Of a stretch of DNA of 64,000 nt, positions 13,417 through 23,745 are shown one piece after another. Origin of the DNA: Edolisoma coerulescens (lineage: Eukaryota; Chordata; Aves; Passeriformes; Campephagidae). A program made the position numbers and the translations under genes. Under the pieces are notes generated by a model, which ran no database searches, was not told the DNA's origin, and saw only the letters and a program-made list of their open reading frames with translations. The stretch covers positions 1,984,652 to 2,048,651 of the forward strand of contig VWZW01004026.1 in the NCBI GenBank assembly GCA_013397115.1, read 5' to 3'. Numbering within the stretch: position 1 is the stretch's first letter; every line of letters starts with the position of its first letter.

Positions 13417-13460
13417 TATGTGTGTGTATGTGTATTTTACATATATATGTATGTAAATAT
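13417..13460. repeat. TG/TA-rich microsatellite-like stretch
   Basis: Alternating pyrimidine-purine sequence of TGTG, TATG and ATAT words over about 45 bp. It is impure and has no single repeat unit. Confidence 0.6.
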
Positions 13461-14973
13461 TTGTGGTTGCTTGGCTACCGACATCTAAAAAAACTATATT
13501 AGCTCAGTTATGCAGCAAATTGTTAACTGTAAATAATTCTTGGTATATGGAGCTCAAAGAAAGGTCAATGTATCCAAGAAACTTGAGTCAATCTAGGAAA
13601 AAGTTCTGAGGTGATTAGCAACCTTAAACCACCTCTGGGCTCAATACTTGAAGCAGTCATGTTGGAGATTTTTTTTCCCCTAGGGTTTTCCTTTGAGCTG
13701 GTGAGTTAGAGAAAAGGAGTAATGCAATACATAATTTCTAGATTCCTATTTTATAAGCTGGCTCAGTCTCCACTTGGTGGTCTAATCGCCACTCTTTTGT
13801 TCATATTATAGCAAAGTTCCTGTACATGTATCTTTAGATGCTTATATTAATTTTTTAATTAATACAAGATTTGTCTCTTTATTGAAATATACTTAACCAG
13901 AAGGCCTGTTTGTAATATGATGAGCAAATCTTGTTGCAAACTGAGAATGAATATCAGAGTCTGAATCCACATAGTGTAGGTACAAAATCTTTTACACTTC
14001 CGCAGATACCTCAATTGATGCAGAAAATACCAATTAAACTGTTTGAACATGAATGCTTAAGAGCAAAGAAATTAAACTTGTTTAATAATATTAGTAGTAG
14101 TAGTAATGTAACTGGGAGGAAGGAGATAAACTAGTTATGGGAATAAATTATGTGACAACTTCTTTATGCTCTGGCTTCCCGTCTGTAGATAAACAAAGCT
14201 GTTATATTTTTGTTAAAATTATTTCTCCTTTAATATTTTTGATAGTTTCACTCAGTAAATCTTTCTCAGAAACCACAAATCTCTTCTATAGTTAAGAGTC
14301 TGTGTAATGGAAAAAATGTTAAAGGTGTGGAAGGGCGGTCTCTTTTAGGAAACTGAAAGTTGCTTAGTCCTTTCCGAACATAAATGCAAAAGCCTTGAGG
14401 GCAGAAAGATGTTGGGAAAGGCACAGTCTGGATGACTAGTAGAGGAAAGAAAACAAGATGCCTTTAGAGATCTGTTCTCTACTCTCAGATGGGTGAAGTA
14501 CCTTTGGGGAAAGAAAACGATGATATATTGGTCTATTAATATGTTAGTGTGGGGCAGGGGCAAATAGCTGCTTTGTTCTGGTTGTGCAGCCTGAGGATGT
14601 TCCTATGCCCAAGTTAATGTTAGAAGAAATAGACGAATTCAAGGATGTGCTTAGTGTCTGTCTCATTTTAATTCTATTAGTAAGGAAATTCCAGTCAACT
14701 CTTTTGTTCTGTTCAGTCTCTACCAGAATCCAGATTAGTGACCAGGAAATTTTTAACTATGCTGGTAAGGGACAGCACATCTCATGGTGGACAGCACATA
14801 CTTTGAGGAAAGTAATGGGCTGGAAATCTTTCTTGACATCCATGCTGTCTGTTTGGTGTGACACAGAATGAACCAGGCTAAAAGAAGAAACAATGGTCAG
14901 ACTTTATAGGAAATATTCTTATTTTGTCTTAGAACTGCTGTAATCAAATTGAAATAAACGTGTTAATTCCTTA

Positions 14974-15011
14974 TTTTCTCTCTTCCTTCCCACCCCCTCC
15001 CCCCTTCTTCT
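14974..15011. repeat. Pyrimidine-rich tract
   Basis: Nearly pure C/T on the plus strand with a single A near 14992, ending in a C-rich run. No gene structure is attached to it. Confidence 0.6.
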
Positions 15012-16599
15012 GCCATCCCCTTCAATTTGTGGTACAACAAGAATTCAGACTTCTGTGTGCTTTCCAGTCTAAAAAAGGTGGTCAAACTCTTTCCTCACTG
15101 ACCTACAATCTCTTTTGTTTATAACTAATTCATGAACTGGTTCATAGGAATGACAAAGGATGCTCATACCTGTCATAATCACTTTCTGGTGATAAACTTT
15201 TATCATATTTAGAATTTGCTGCCAAATCAGCGTTCAGAAATATGCAGAAATTTGACTTTTTAAGAACTTTGTGTAAAGGAACCAAGAATATATGAACATA
15301 TTTCCTGTCTGCTTTAGCCTTTGGGATTAAAAATTATTTTACAGCTCTATGTCCATACAAAGCACTTGCCAAGTAAGTAATTTCCCACTGTGCTGCTACC
15401 TTCCTAATATCACTCTTCCTTTGTAGATGCATACAAAGAAGGTCAGTATCACTAATCTCTTCTTTTGCATGTGGGAATCTATTTAAACTATTTACTACTG
15501 GTATGAGACGTCTGGACAAGGACTATTCCCAGCTTAAGATGAGTTTCTTAGGCATAAGCTTGACATCCTCTGATCTCTTTGGAGGACAGTTATGCTTCTT
15601 TCGTTCAGGCTATTTGGGAAAAAGATAACTAGGAAGTTTATAACAGAAATTGCCCTTGTAAATTGAATTCCATTCTTACTTTCTCCTGCATTTATACTGC
15701 AGCTTAAGTTCTGTTACTCTTGGCCTGAACTCCATATCAGTCTGGAGAGGATCCAGGTTTCAAAATTGTAGATCATCCTGACTGATGATCTTAAATGTAA
15801 TAAAGGCAAATCATTTTAGTAGGATAATGGCTCATTTTGGTTTCTTAGTATATAAATCTCTTCAAAAGCTTTTTATAGAATGATCTACAACCCCTTATTA
15901 CATAAAGATAACTTAGAGATATGCAATGTGGAAATAACTTAAGTTCCATTAACGTTATTAAAAATGTTAATTTTGAAATATTTGCATATCCATTTCACTT
16001 GAAAAATTATTCCAGTTAATTTTAGATCACTTGAATTCTGGTTAAATACGTTCTATGGAAACACAAACCCCAATTTTTCTTTAAAAACTGGATTTTAGGA
16101 TACAGTTTTATAAATTGTATTAATTTTATTTTTAAGATTCAACTTTTTACCTTGTAGGAGCATTTTGAAATTTTAAATACGTAAAATCCAATGCTGACAG
16201 TTTGTTTTGGTTTGTATCTTTTGAGTGGGGAGGGAAGCTGAAGAAACGTAGAATAACGTGAAATTTAAATTTGCAGGACATTATGTTACTTAGATATTAT
16301 TCATAAAACACCTCATGCTAATAATTACTTTTTGCAGTACATAAATTCTTCTGCAGGAGAATGAAGGCTAATGCTTTTGATCTCAGTCAATATATTGCTT
16401 GGCCTACAGAAAAATCCACATACATAACTTGACTCTTTTACTTGAAGTTACTTCAGTTTCCACTGCGGAAAGTTGAAACTTAAATATCGCAGCTGATCTT
16501 CTGATACACTTCTGAACTAAGCTCCAAGAGAGCTATATTTAATGTTTGTACATCTATGCTTAGAAAGGAATAAGCTACTTCCAATGCCATCTTACTTGT

Positions 16600-17295
16600 C
16601 TTGTCTTTTCTCAGGAGCAGCAGGAAGCACAGAGGTGAGCACTGCAAATTCGCAGGGTCAGTCATCATCTGTGTTACTGCACGCTGTGGGTGCAGCTCTC
16701 ACATACAGCAGGTTTTTATTGAGTGGAAAACTGGGTACTGGTATTTCCATGCCCGATAATTGACTGTTACATGAGAACAGATTCAACTACCTAAGGTGAA
16801 AGTTCCCAGCAGCAGGGTGTAGTTCTGGTACCAGCTGCTCTGCAGCAGCAGGTCCTTACTGGCTGTACGCAGCTACTCAGCTTTTAGGGGGCACTGCAGA
16901 GTGGTGGAGTTGCAGTGCTGGCATGGGGTGTCCAGATACGTGCTCACAAAGTCCTGATTAGTGCTGCTCTGGGAGCACCCAGCTCATGCCGGTGGAGTGG
17001 CAGCGCAGGTCTTGAGCTGCTTGCAGCATATGCTGCAGGTGAAAAAATGCCAGAGTTTAGGGTTGGTGGAATGTAGAGGTAAAAGTAGAGCTGGATGCAG
17101 TGTGGTAGAAGGTAGTTTTGGTTTGACTGTTCAGTGCAGACACAAAGAGAAGTGGGAAAAGGAAGAATAACTTGTTTGGGTCTTCTGTGTCAAATGGATG
17201 GAGGAACACTTTTGTGCTCAGTGCCGAACAGCCATGTGGGCTAGCACGTAACCTGCTCTTCTGACTGAGCACTCAGCTGCTGCTGCTGGGTTGGT
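16600..17295. other. GC-richer unique block
   Basis: This block has higher GC and many TGC/GCA words (GCAGCAG, CTGCTG, TGCAGTG) compared with the AT-rich flanks. No CR1, LTR or protein signature was recognised. The open frames in it (69-76 codons) overlap each other on both strands and look random. It could be an old unrecognised repeat, a non-coding RNA exon or a regulatory segment. I cannot choose between these. Confidence 0.4.
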
Positions 17296-17587
17296 TAAAT
17301 ATGTTATAGATCTCTTCTCTTGAATACATGCTCAGCCTGCCCCATGGTTTGATCTACAAGCAGGAAATTCAGCTAACAAACTGTGGGAAGAAAATTCAGC
17401 GTTTTAAAGTTCCAGGTCTTGGCTTCCCAGGAAGAATTGTGACTTTAAGCAAATCTTCCTTTGTTCCCTCTTTAGGGAAGCAAAGCTTCCCTGGTGGGTG
17501 TTTCCACAAGTATTATTTTTTTATTAGCAATAAAACCAGGAAGAATCATTTAGCTTAAAATGTTTTAAAGTAACACAAGTTCTGTTA

Positions 17588-17765
17588 TTTGTGGGGTTTT
17601 TGTACTTTTTATTTTTTTTAATTGGTTTGGATTTTTGGACTTTTTTTTTTTGTGTGTGTGTTCTTTTGTAGTTTGTTTTTGTTGGGTTTGTTTTCTGTTT
17701 TGGTTTTTTTTCAGTTTTTTGGGGTTTTTTTTGCTACTAAACTTGTTTTTTTCCTTTAGTGTTTA
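17588..17765. repeat. Long T/G-rich low-complexity tract
   Basis: About 175 bp dominated by T with G, GG, GGG and GGGG interruptions on the plus strand, including a short GTGTGTGTG. It is the longest of several such tracts in the window. It shows strong strand asymmetry. No element boundaries or target-site duplication were seen. Confidence 0.75.
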
Positions 17766-18594
17766 ACACTGTAAGTCTTATTGAAACAGCTTCATTTATT
17801 ATCCTGCTAGTTCAAGTGATGCTTTACCTTTGCCATTCTGGTGGCAGAGGTAATATACAGAATTAGTCCATCCAGCTCATCCACTTATCTTTCTCTTCTC
17901 AGATATATTAGCATTTGAGGGTTAGTTTTTCCCCACCTAATAGCTTGTAGTGCAACATATTAATTACTTTTTGTGTGAAGCAATTTATCCTGAAGTCCCT
18001 TGCTGACTAATCTTTTCTTAGCTTTGGTTCATGCCCTTTGTTTTTCAGCCCATTACTCTGTCAAATAATTTCAGGGCACCTGCCTTCTATATGCCCTTCA
18101 AAATTGTGTCTCTTAATCATTGTGTTCTGCTAATCACTTCTACTGTAATTAATATATACTCTAGCTAATCTCTTTTTGGAACTCTCTTGCTCCATGTTAC
18201 TATCTCAATGGCTCCCTGTCTCCATGTTTGCTCTTACCATCTGGTTTATCAGATTGTGTCAGATATTCTGACTAATCACTTACAGTAAGGTTCACATAGC
18301 CTACATTAAAAACTCGAGCTCTGGGACCAAATATCACAAATTTGTGGCCAAAACCTGTGTCCTGTCATCAGTTTAATGTAGACAGCAGGTGACATCCTAA
18401 TATTAATGACCCACTTCTCATCCAGTCTCTATGTTCATATTAAATTGTGGTCAGTATTTCCTAATAAAATTAAGTACGGAAGGGAACAAATATACAGACA
18501 GACACTTTCAGAATATTGTGAAGTAGCAAGCCCTGCTGGTAAGTGCTGGGGAATTATATGAAATTAACGTACTAAAAGCTTATTGCTAGCCTGG
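17766..18594. other. Non-coding DNA, possibly with old unrecognised repeat
   Basis: No gene was recognised. Part of this interval (about 17840-18270) has the even base composition and C/T-rich words of an old repeat, but no consensus could be matched. It ends directly at the LTR fragment that starts at 18595. Confidence 0.4.
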
Positions 18595-18731
18595 TGTACT
18601 GGGTCTGCCTAGGATAGAGTTTATTTTCCTCATAGCAGCTCCTAACATGCTCTGTTTTAGATTTTTGACCAAAACACTGCTGATAGCACTGTGAACAGTG
18701 CCTGCAAAGCATCAGCACCTTCTGCAGGCTC
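18595..18731 (+). mobile_element. ERVL-type LTR fragment (5' end)
   Basis: This matches the start of a common avian ERVL LTR. A TGT-starting edge is followed by AGGATAGAGTTTATTTTCCT and CATAGCAGCT. Next comes a diverged TCTGTTTTAGATTTTTG, AACACTGCTGATA, and then GAACAGTGCCTGC with CATCAGCACCTTCTGC. The same words occur in the second copy at 19797-20030 and, reverse-complemented, at 26535-26822. About 25-40 bp of the consensus interior appear to be missing. A CR1 begins immediately after it, so the rest of this LTR is lost or was displaced. Confidence 0.7.
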
Positions 18732-19403
18732 AGTAAATTTGCAGATGACGCTAAGCTGGATGGGTGTGTTGATTTGGTGGAGGGTAAGAAGGCTCTGCAG
18801 AGAGATCTGGACAGGCTGGATCCATGGGCTGAGGCCAGCTGGGTGAGGTTCAACAAGGCCAAGTGCCAGGTCCTGCCCTTAGGTCCCAACAACCCCAAGC
18901 AGCGCTACAGGCTAGGGGCAGAGTGGGTGGAAAGTGGCCCAGCAGGAAAAGACATGGGGGTCTTGGTTGACAGCTGGCTAAACAGAAGCCAGCAGTGTGC
19001 CAAGGTGACCAAGAAGGCCAATGTCATCCTGGCTTGTATCAGAAATAGTGTGGCCAGCTGGACTGGGGAAGGGATTGTTCTCCTGTACTCGACACTGGTG
19101 AGGCCACACCTCAAATCTTGTGTTCAGTTTGGGGCCCCCTACTACAAGGAGGACATTGAGGTGCTGGAGCACGTCCAGGGAAGGGCAACAGAGCTGGTAA
19201 AGAGTCTAGAGAGTGAGACATATAAGAAACAGCTGAGGGTGGTGGGGGTGTTTAGCCTGGAGGAGTCTCAGGGGAAACCTGGAGAATACAACTACCTGAA
19301 AGGAGGTTGTGGCCAGGTGAGGGTCAGCCTCTTCTTCTGGACAACTGATGACAAGACAAGAAGAAATGGCCTCAAGCCAGGGAAGGTTCAGTTTGGGCAT
19401 TAA
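18732..19403 (+). pseudogene. CR1 ORF2 reverse-transcriptase C-terminal fragment
   Basis: This is an open frame without a proper start, read from 18732. The first residues include the catalytic FADD box (18738-18749) followed by AKLDG. Then come conserved CR1 segments: RDLDRLDPWAE, FNKAKCQVLPLG, KDMGVLVDSWLNRSQQC, KKANVILACIRNSVASW, LVRPHLKSCVQFGAP and YYKEDIEVLEHVQGRATELV. These belong to the end of the reverse-transcriptase palm and the thumb/C-terminal region. The frame stops at 19403, short of the family end. The expected tail continues in another frame (19405-19500, with KNFFTERVV-like and WNRLPEEVVESPS-like coding), so a frameshift is present. The upstream endonuclease and most of the polymerase are absent. 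It cannot encode an active enzyme. Confidence 0.9.
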
Positions 19404-19595
19404 GAAGAATTTCTTCACTGAAAGGGTTGTCAAGCATTGGAATAGGCTACCTGAGGAAGTTGTGGAGTCACCATCCATGGAAGTGTTCCAGAAATGACTG
19501 GCCGTGTCTCTTAGTGCTATGGTGTTCAAAGGTTGGACTCAATGACCTTGGAGGTGTTTTCCAATTTTAATGATTCTACAATTCTATGATTGTGT
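18732..19595 (+). mobile_element. 5'-truncated CR1 LINE
   Basis: This is the 3' end of a CR1 (chicken repeat 1) non-LTR retrotransposon, about 865 bp. The 5' break falls just before the reverse-transcriptase FADD motif, which is typical 5' truncation during target-primed reverse transcription. The body carries the CR1 coding end (see the pseudogene entry). The 3' untranslated part holds TTGGACTCAATGACCTTGGA and the terminal AATGATTCTACAATTCTATG. Diverged bases, in-frame losses and a frameshift make it inactive. A protein-level search with CR1 ORF2 would confirm the edges. Confidence 0.92.
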
Positions 19596-19739
19596 TTCTC
19601 AGTCTGTCCCTGTCACAGTGAATAAGCTTGGAGAGGACAAAGCCAGTAAATGACCTGAAATAACTGCAAAGGTATTCTGTACCCTATAATGCCATGTTCT
19701 GCAATAAAAGGCAAAAAAGGGAATTTTAGGAAGATTCTG
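19596..19739. other. Short non-coding interval between repeats
   Basis: About 145 bp between the CR1 end and the next LTR-like piece. It contains an AATAAAA at about 19703 but no recognisable element of its own. Confidence 0.4.
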
Positions 19740-19796
19740 CTCAGGTTCTGGCTGGGCATCAGTCTACCCTTGGGAAGCAGTGAGTGATTGCCTTTG
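19740..19796 (+). mobile_element. Possible late ERVL LTR fragment
   Basis: Words such as GGCTGGGCATCAGTC and AGTGAGTGATTGC resemble an internal-to-3' part of avian ERVL LTRs. It sits directly before a fresh LTR 5' end at 19797. The order late part then early part suggests a composite of two LTR copies. The match is short and from memory. Confidence 0.35.
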
Positions 19797-20030
19797 TGTG
19801 CTGATTTTGGCTGTGATGGAGTTAATTATCTTCATAGTGGCCAGTATGGGGCTATGCTTTGGATTTGTGCTGGAAACAGTGTTAATAATACAAGGATATT
19901 TTTATTATTGTTGAGTAGTGTTCACACAAAGTTAATGCCTTTTCTGGCCCTCAGACCGCCCAGTGAGTGGGCTAGGGGTGCACAAGAAGCTGGGAGGGGA
20001 CATAGATGGGACAGATGACCCCAACCAACC
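19797..20030 (+). mobile_element. ERVL-type LTR fragment (5' half)
   Basis: This is a clear match to the first half of an avian ERVL LTR. It has the TGTGCTGATTTTGGCTG edge, GATGGAGTTAATTATCTTC, and GGGGCTATGCTTTGGATTTG. Then follow GAAACAGTGTTAATAATAC, TTGAGTAGTGTTCACACA, GGCCCTCAGACCGCCC, GTGCACAAGAAGCTGGGAG and GACCCCAACCAACC. The copy stops before the region that would carry the TATA signal. The 3' half is missing, so it is a broken, non-functional solo LTR piece. The 76-codon open frame inside it is not a gene. Confidence 0.82.
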
Positions 20031-20633
20031 AACTCTACCCATCTGAAATATGTTCAACTTCAGTATGTCGCCAAGATTCAGAGTGTTCTTAAAGTTTGCC
20101 AGTAAAAGCTAGTGCCCTTCCTTTATTAGATTGCTCTTTCTTTTCTTCTCTTAAAGAATAAATCTTGGTGAAAACAAAATGCAGAATACCATCTTTTTTT
20201 TACATTTAGTTTCACTGCTTTTGGTATTTATTTTCCCAAGCCTTTAATAAAATATGCTTGGTTATGTATCCTAAAATGAACAGCGATGCTCTAATGGTTC
20301 TTGGTTTTTATTCATTTAAATAAGCCATATGTACCTGAATAGTCATTATACCATGATAAATTACTTTTATAACTTTACATGTTGTAATTAATCAACTCTA
20401 ATCCAGTATAATATCCCAATATAACCAAAAAGCTTTTTTTGCTCAATGTTTGTTCATAATTGGCATAGTCTATGCATTACATTACTATTTCCACAATTAT
20501 TCAAAGACTAAGCCCTAGAAATTCTCCCTGAATAACCTTGTGTGTTTTTATTTCTTGCAAAAATTTTAACACTATGATTGCATGTTGGTATTTCAGTAGT
20601 GCTGTTATGAAGACAGGAGGTAGATGTCTTTTA

Positions 20634-20656
20634 TACATATATATATGTGTATGTAT
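20634..20656. repeat. Short (TA)n/(TG)n-like microsatellite
   Basis: Alternating TA and TG dinucleotides over about 23 bp. Confidence 0.6.
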
Positions 20657-23600
20657 CATGGATGACATAATGCTAATGACAAAAACACATGTAACAAAAT
20701 GCCAGAAAGAGGTTTAAAATTTAATTCAATAATTTATACGGACCTTGAATGTCATTACAGTACTGATGTGTTATTGCTGAAATTAAGGCACACAGTGTTG
20801 AATGGTGAGTAGCTTCTGTTTAATAGATCCCCAGATGTATTTGTGCTCATGAAAAAACAGCTTAGAGATGTCACTCATTAAGGTGTATTTGACATGTATG
20901 ACTGCTTGTGGTGGCTTCTAAGAGTTTGTCCTTAAATGAGAGGCTAGAAGAATTACATATTGGAAAGTAACTGAAATTATATGGAGGTAGTTTTTAATGA
21001 ATGTCTTCTCTTCATCCCGAGATGTGAAAAATCTTTCACTAAGATATTCCCAGCTGTATAACTTATAGTTCAGATATTATTGTCAGCTCTGGCTGAAGTT
21101 GATATACTATCTATGATTATATTCTAACTATGTGAAATAGGCTGCAATATTCTATTCAATTCTTTTCCCCTTCAGTTTATAGTGTTTTTGGCAGGATATG
21201 GAAAATTAATATTATTGACTTATTTTTTTTGAGACCTGGAACATGATAGGTTTATAACTGAATAGAGTACTAGATGGTTTCTGCATTATCAGGATTTCGT
21301 CACCACAAGAGAATCACTTATCAGTTGGAAAGACAAAGTATTGAGAGCCAAACCAACTCTCTCAAAACTTAATTTCCTCAAAAGAAAAAAGGTATTATTA
21401 CAATAATGGATGTAAAGAGAAAAAGGTAATTCAGAACAAATGGTGGGGCAAAAGACAGAAAACATAGTTAAACTTAAAAATCAAATGCGTGATGTGTTAT
21501 CCTAGTTGGAAGGAAAACACTGGAAATGAGCAGATGGTACCATTAACTAAATCAATTTTGGGGCCATTCTGATGTAATAAGGATTGTGTTGCCATGAATA
21601 ATCTCACTAGCAGTTACATACCACACTTTTGATAAAGAGTGTTAATGACTTGGCAAAAACACCTACAATTTTTAAGGTTTTATTTTAAGTCAAGGAAGAA
21701 TAAAATTTGATTCACTTCTGGAGAATTGAAATATAAGGTTTTTTAATTGCTGTTTTTTTCTGAACATGAGGTGTAAGCACACATCATCTGTGAATCAGCC
21801 AGCACTCTTCTGATATTCAAAGCCAAAAACCAGACATTAACAAACCGAAAGAATGCACTTAAGCCAATACTTCCACTAATATATGTGAATAAAGTCTCAT
21901 AAAAGTTCACTTATTCTTGCTCTTAATGAAATTTTGACTTGCTGAACATGATGTATCATAATTTTAGATGAACTAAAAGGGGAGTGAAGGATGAAGAAAG
22001 AATATGATCTATTTTAATGTGTTTATCAAGAAGAGTCCACATTGAGAAGGAAGAGGGAGAGTACACTTGAGCATGGAGAAAGGTCATGTTTGTGAAAAGA
22101 GTTACTTCTTGAGATGGAAGCATTAAAATTAAAAAAGGTAAATGTATTCCTAAATGGATGAAAATTGATTTAGGTACAATGTGTGAAAGTTTTAGACTGA
22201 GAAATTTTAACTTGTTTTTAGTAAATAGGTAGACAGAAGTAAAAGTTTGCACAATCCTATAGTATATTCTTTACACTGAAACCTCCACTGAAACTTTCTT
22301 CAGGCATTAAGCAAATGTAGATATCAAGCAGACATCATCATCTAGACTAAAATGAAATTACTGGAAACACCAATTGGTTGTATTCAGTTTGCAGCAACTA
22401 CTTGTTATCTGTAAATTTGTCTCCTTAATATCAAAAATTTATAAAGAGCAGCACCCACTGCATATTATGTCTAGTTTCTTTGTGTTGCCCTTCGAAGATC
22501 AGCTTTTCTCTCTTGTAGGCAAAAAAAAGTACAAGACTTTAAGGTCCAAATGTTTGCTCCTTCTAAACTTAGTAAAAAATGTTATTCAACAAAATTATTT
22601 CAAAGGAGACTGTGAATATAGATAAATAAAAAGAACATCAACAAAAACAAAATAATAACATATTAATTACTTAAATACAAACATATCGGCTATGAAACAG
22701 TAGGGTTTCTTACTGAAAATAATGCAGAACTGAATATAATGAAAAAAGAACACTGAATACACTGCATTGTGGAAATGAAACCTGAATCTTTGACAGCACT
22801 GGGGTGGTGACAGTGAAGAATTTATTGTATTTTATGACACTGTTACAAATCCCTCCTTTCCATTTCTTTTCTTCTCTTACTGAAAACCCCAAGGTACAGG
22901 TTCTTTGCTCCTCTTCAGTTACTGTAATCCCCTGTTGATCGTTTGTTCAGTTTACAAGCAGGAAAATAAGCATTATCTGAGAGACAGAGAAAGTTACTTT
23001 CTATACACTTTTGACAACACTGAAATTTAATCGTGTCATGTCTTGTGTGTTATAAACTACCATTATGTGTGGGTTTTCTATTATTTCTTTAATAGAATGG
23101 TGTGGGAGATATGGAAATGCTCCAAGGACAAGGAACTCAGGAAACACTTCGTTTAGTCCTCTAGAACATCTTATTACTACCTGCTTTCTTGCATGTTCTG
23201 AAGTTACAAACCCCATTCTGCTATGTTAAAGTAATTCCTGAGGAGCCCATTTGCTGGATATTTTGACATTGCTGACCAAGCTCAAGAAGAACAAATCTGG
23301 AAGAAAAGAGATGTGTCAAATAGAAAACGTGGAATATATACATATAATAGACACATTCCCAGTACTATCACAGCCAAACCCATAGATTTTACCCCTGCAT
23401 TGTCACGGATCATGATGCCAGAAATGAGATTTTAATCTCAAGCACTGAGGTGGTGACTTTCTTACTGATATCTTCAGTCTGGAGGTGAAGTAGCTTTGAA
23501 GGTCAAGCAGCTCTGAAGGTCACAGGTGCTGTAATCCTGAAGTGTAAGGTTTGATATCTCAGACACATCAATCTCTTAAAATGTTGGAGTGGTATTAAAA

Positions 23601-23722
23601 AACTGAATTTAATCTTTAGATAAATATCTCCTGGTTATGGCTGGCTTGTCAATTAACTGTCAGTGTGTTATTTCAGTTTTTAATGCCTCAGTTTAAGACT
23701 TGCATTTTCAAAACTTACATTA

Positions 23723-23745
23723 AAAAAAACAACCAAACAAACTGT
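23723..23745. repeat. Short A/C-rich tract
   Basis: A-rich run with CAAC, CCAAAC and CAAAC words; one of the recurrent A/C or T/G tracts in the window. Confidence 0.45.

Larger units (their letters stand above)
12801..16599. other. Unique AT-rich non-coding DNA
   Basis: No gene recognised. It includes a (TG/TA)-rich stretch at 13417-13460, a short AGT repeat near 14092-14105 and a pyrimidine-rich run at 14974-15011. The pyrimidine run resembles a splice-acceptor tract, but no exon-like open frame with a donor follows it. Confidence 0.55.

Noticed and set aside
14974..15060. Splice acceptor and exon after a pyrimidine tract
   Set aside because: No clean AG at the right spacing and no open frame with a donor site follows.
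17840..18270. Old LINE fragment
   Set aside because: The texture suggested a repeat, but no consensus segment could be matched on either strand.
18572..18898. 108-codon minus-strand open frame
   Set aside because: It is antisense to the ERVL LTR piece and the CR1 start, and mirrors their composition.
19206..19529. 107-codon minus-strand open frame
   Set aside because: It is antisense to the CR1 coding end. Such long antisense frames are common in CR1 copies.
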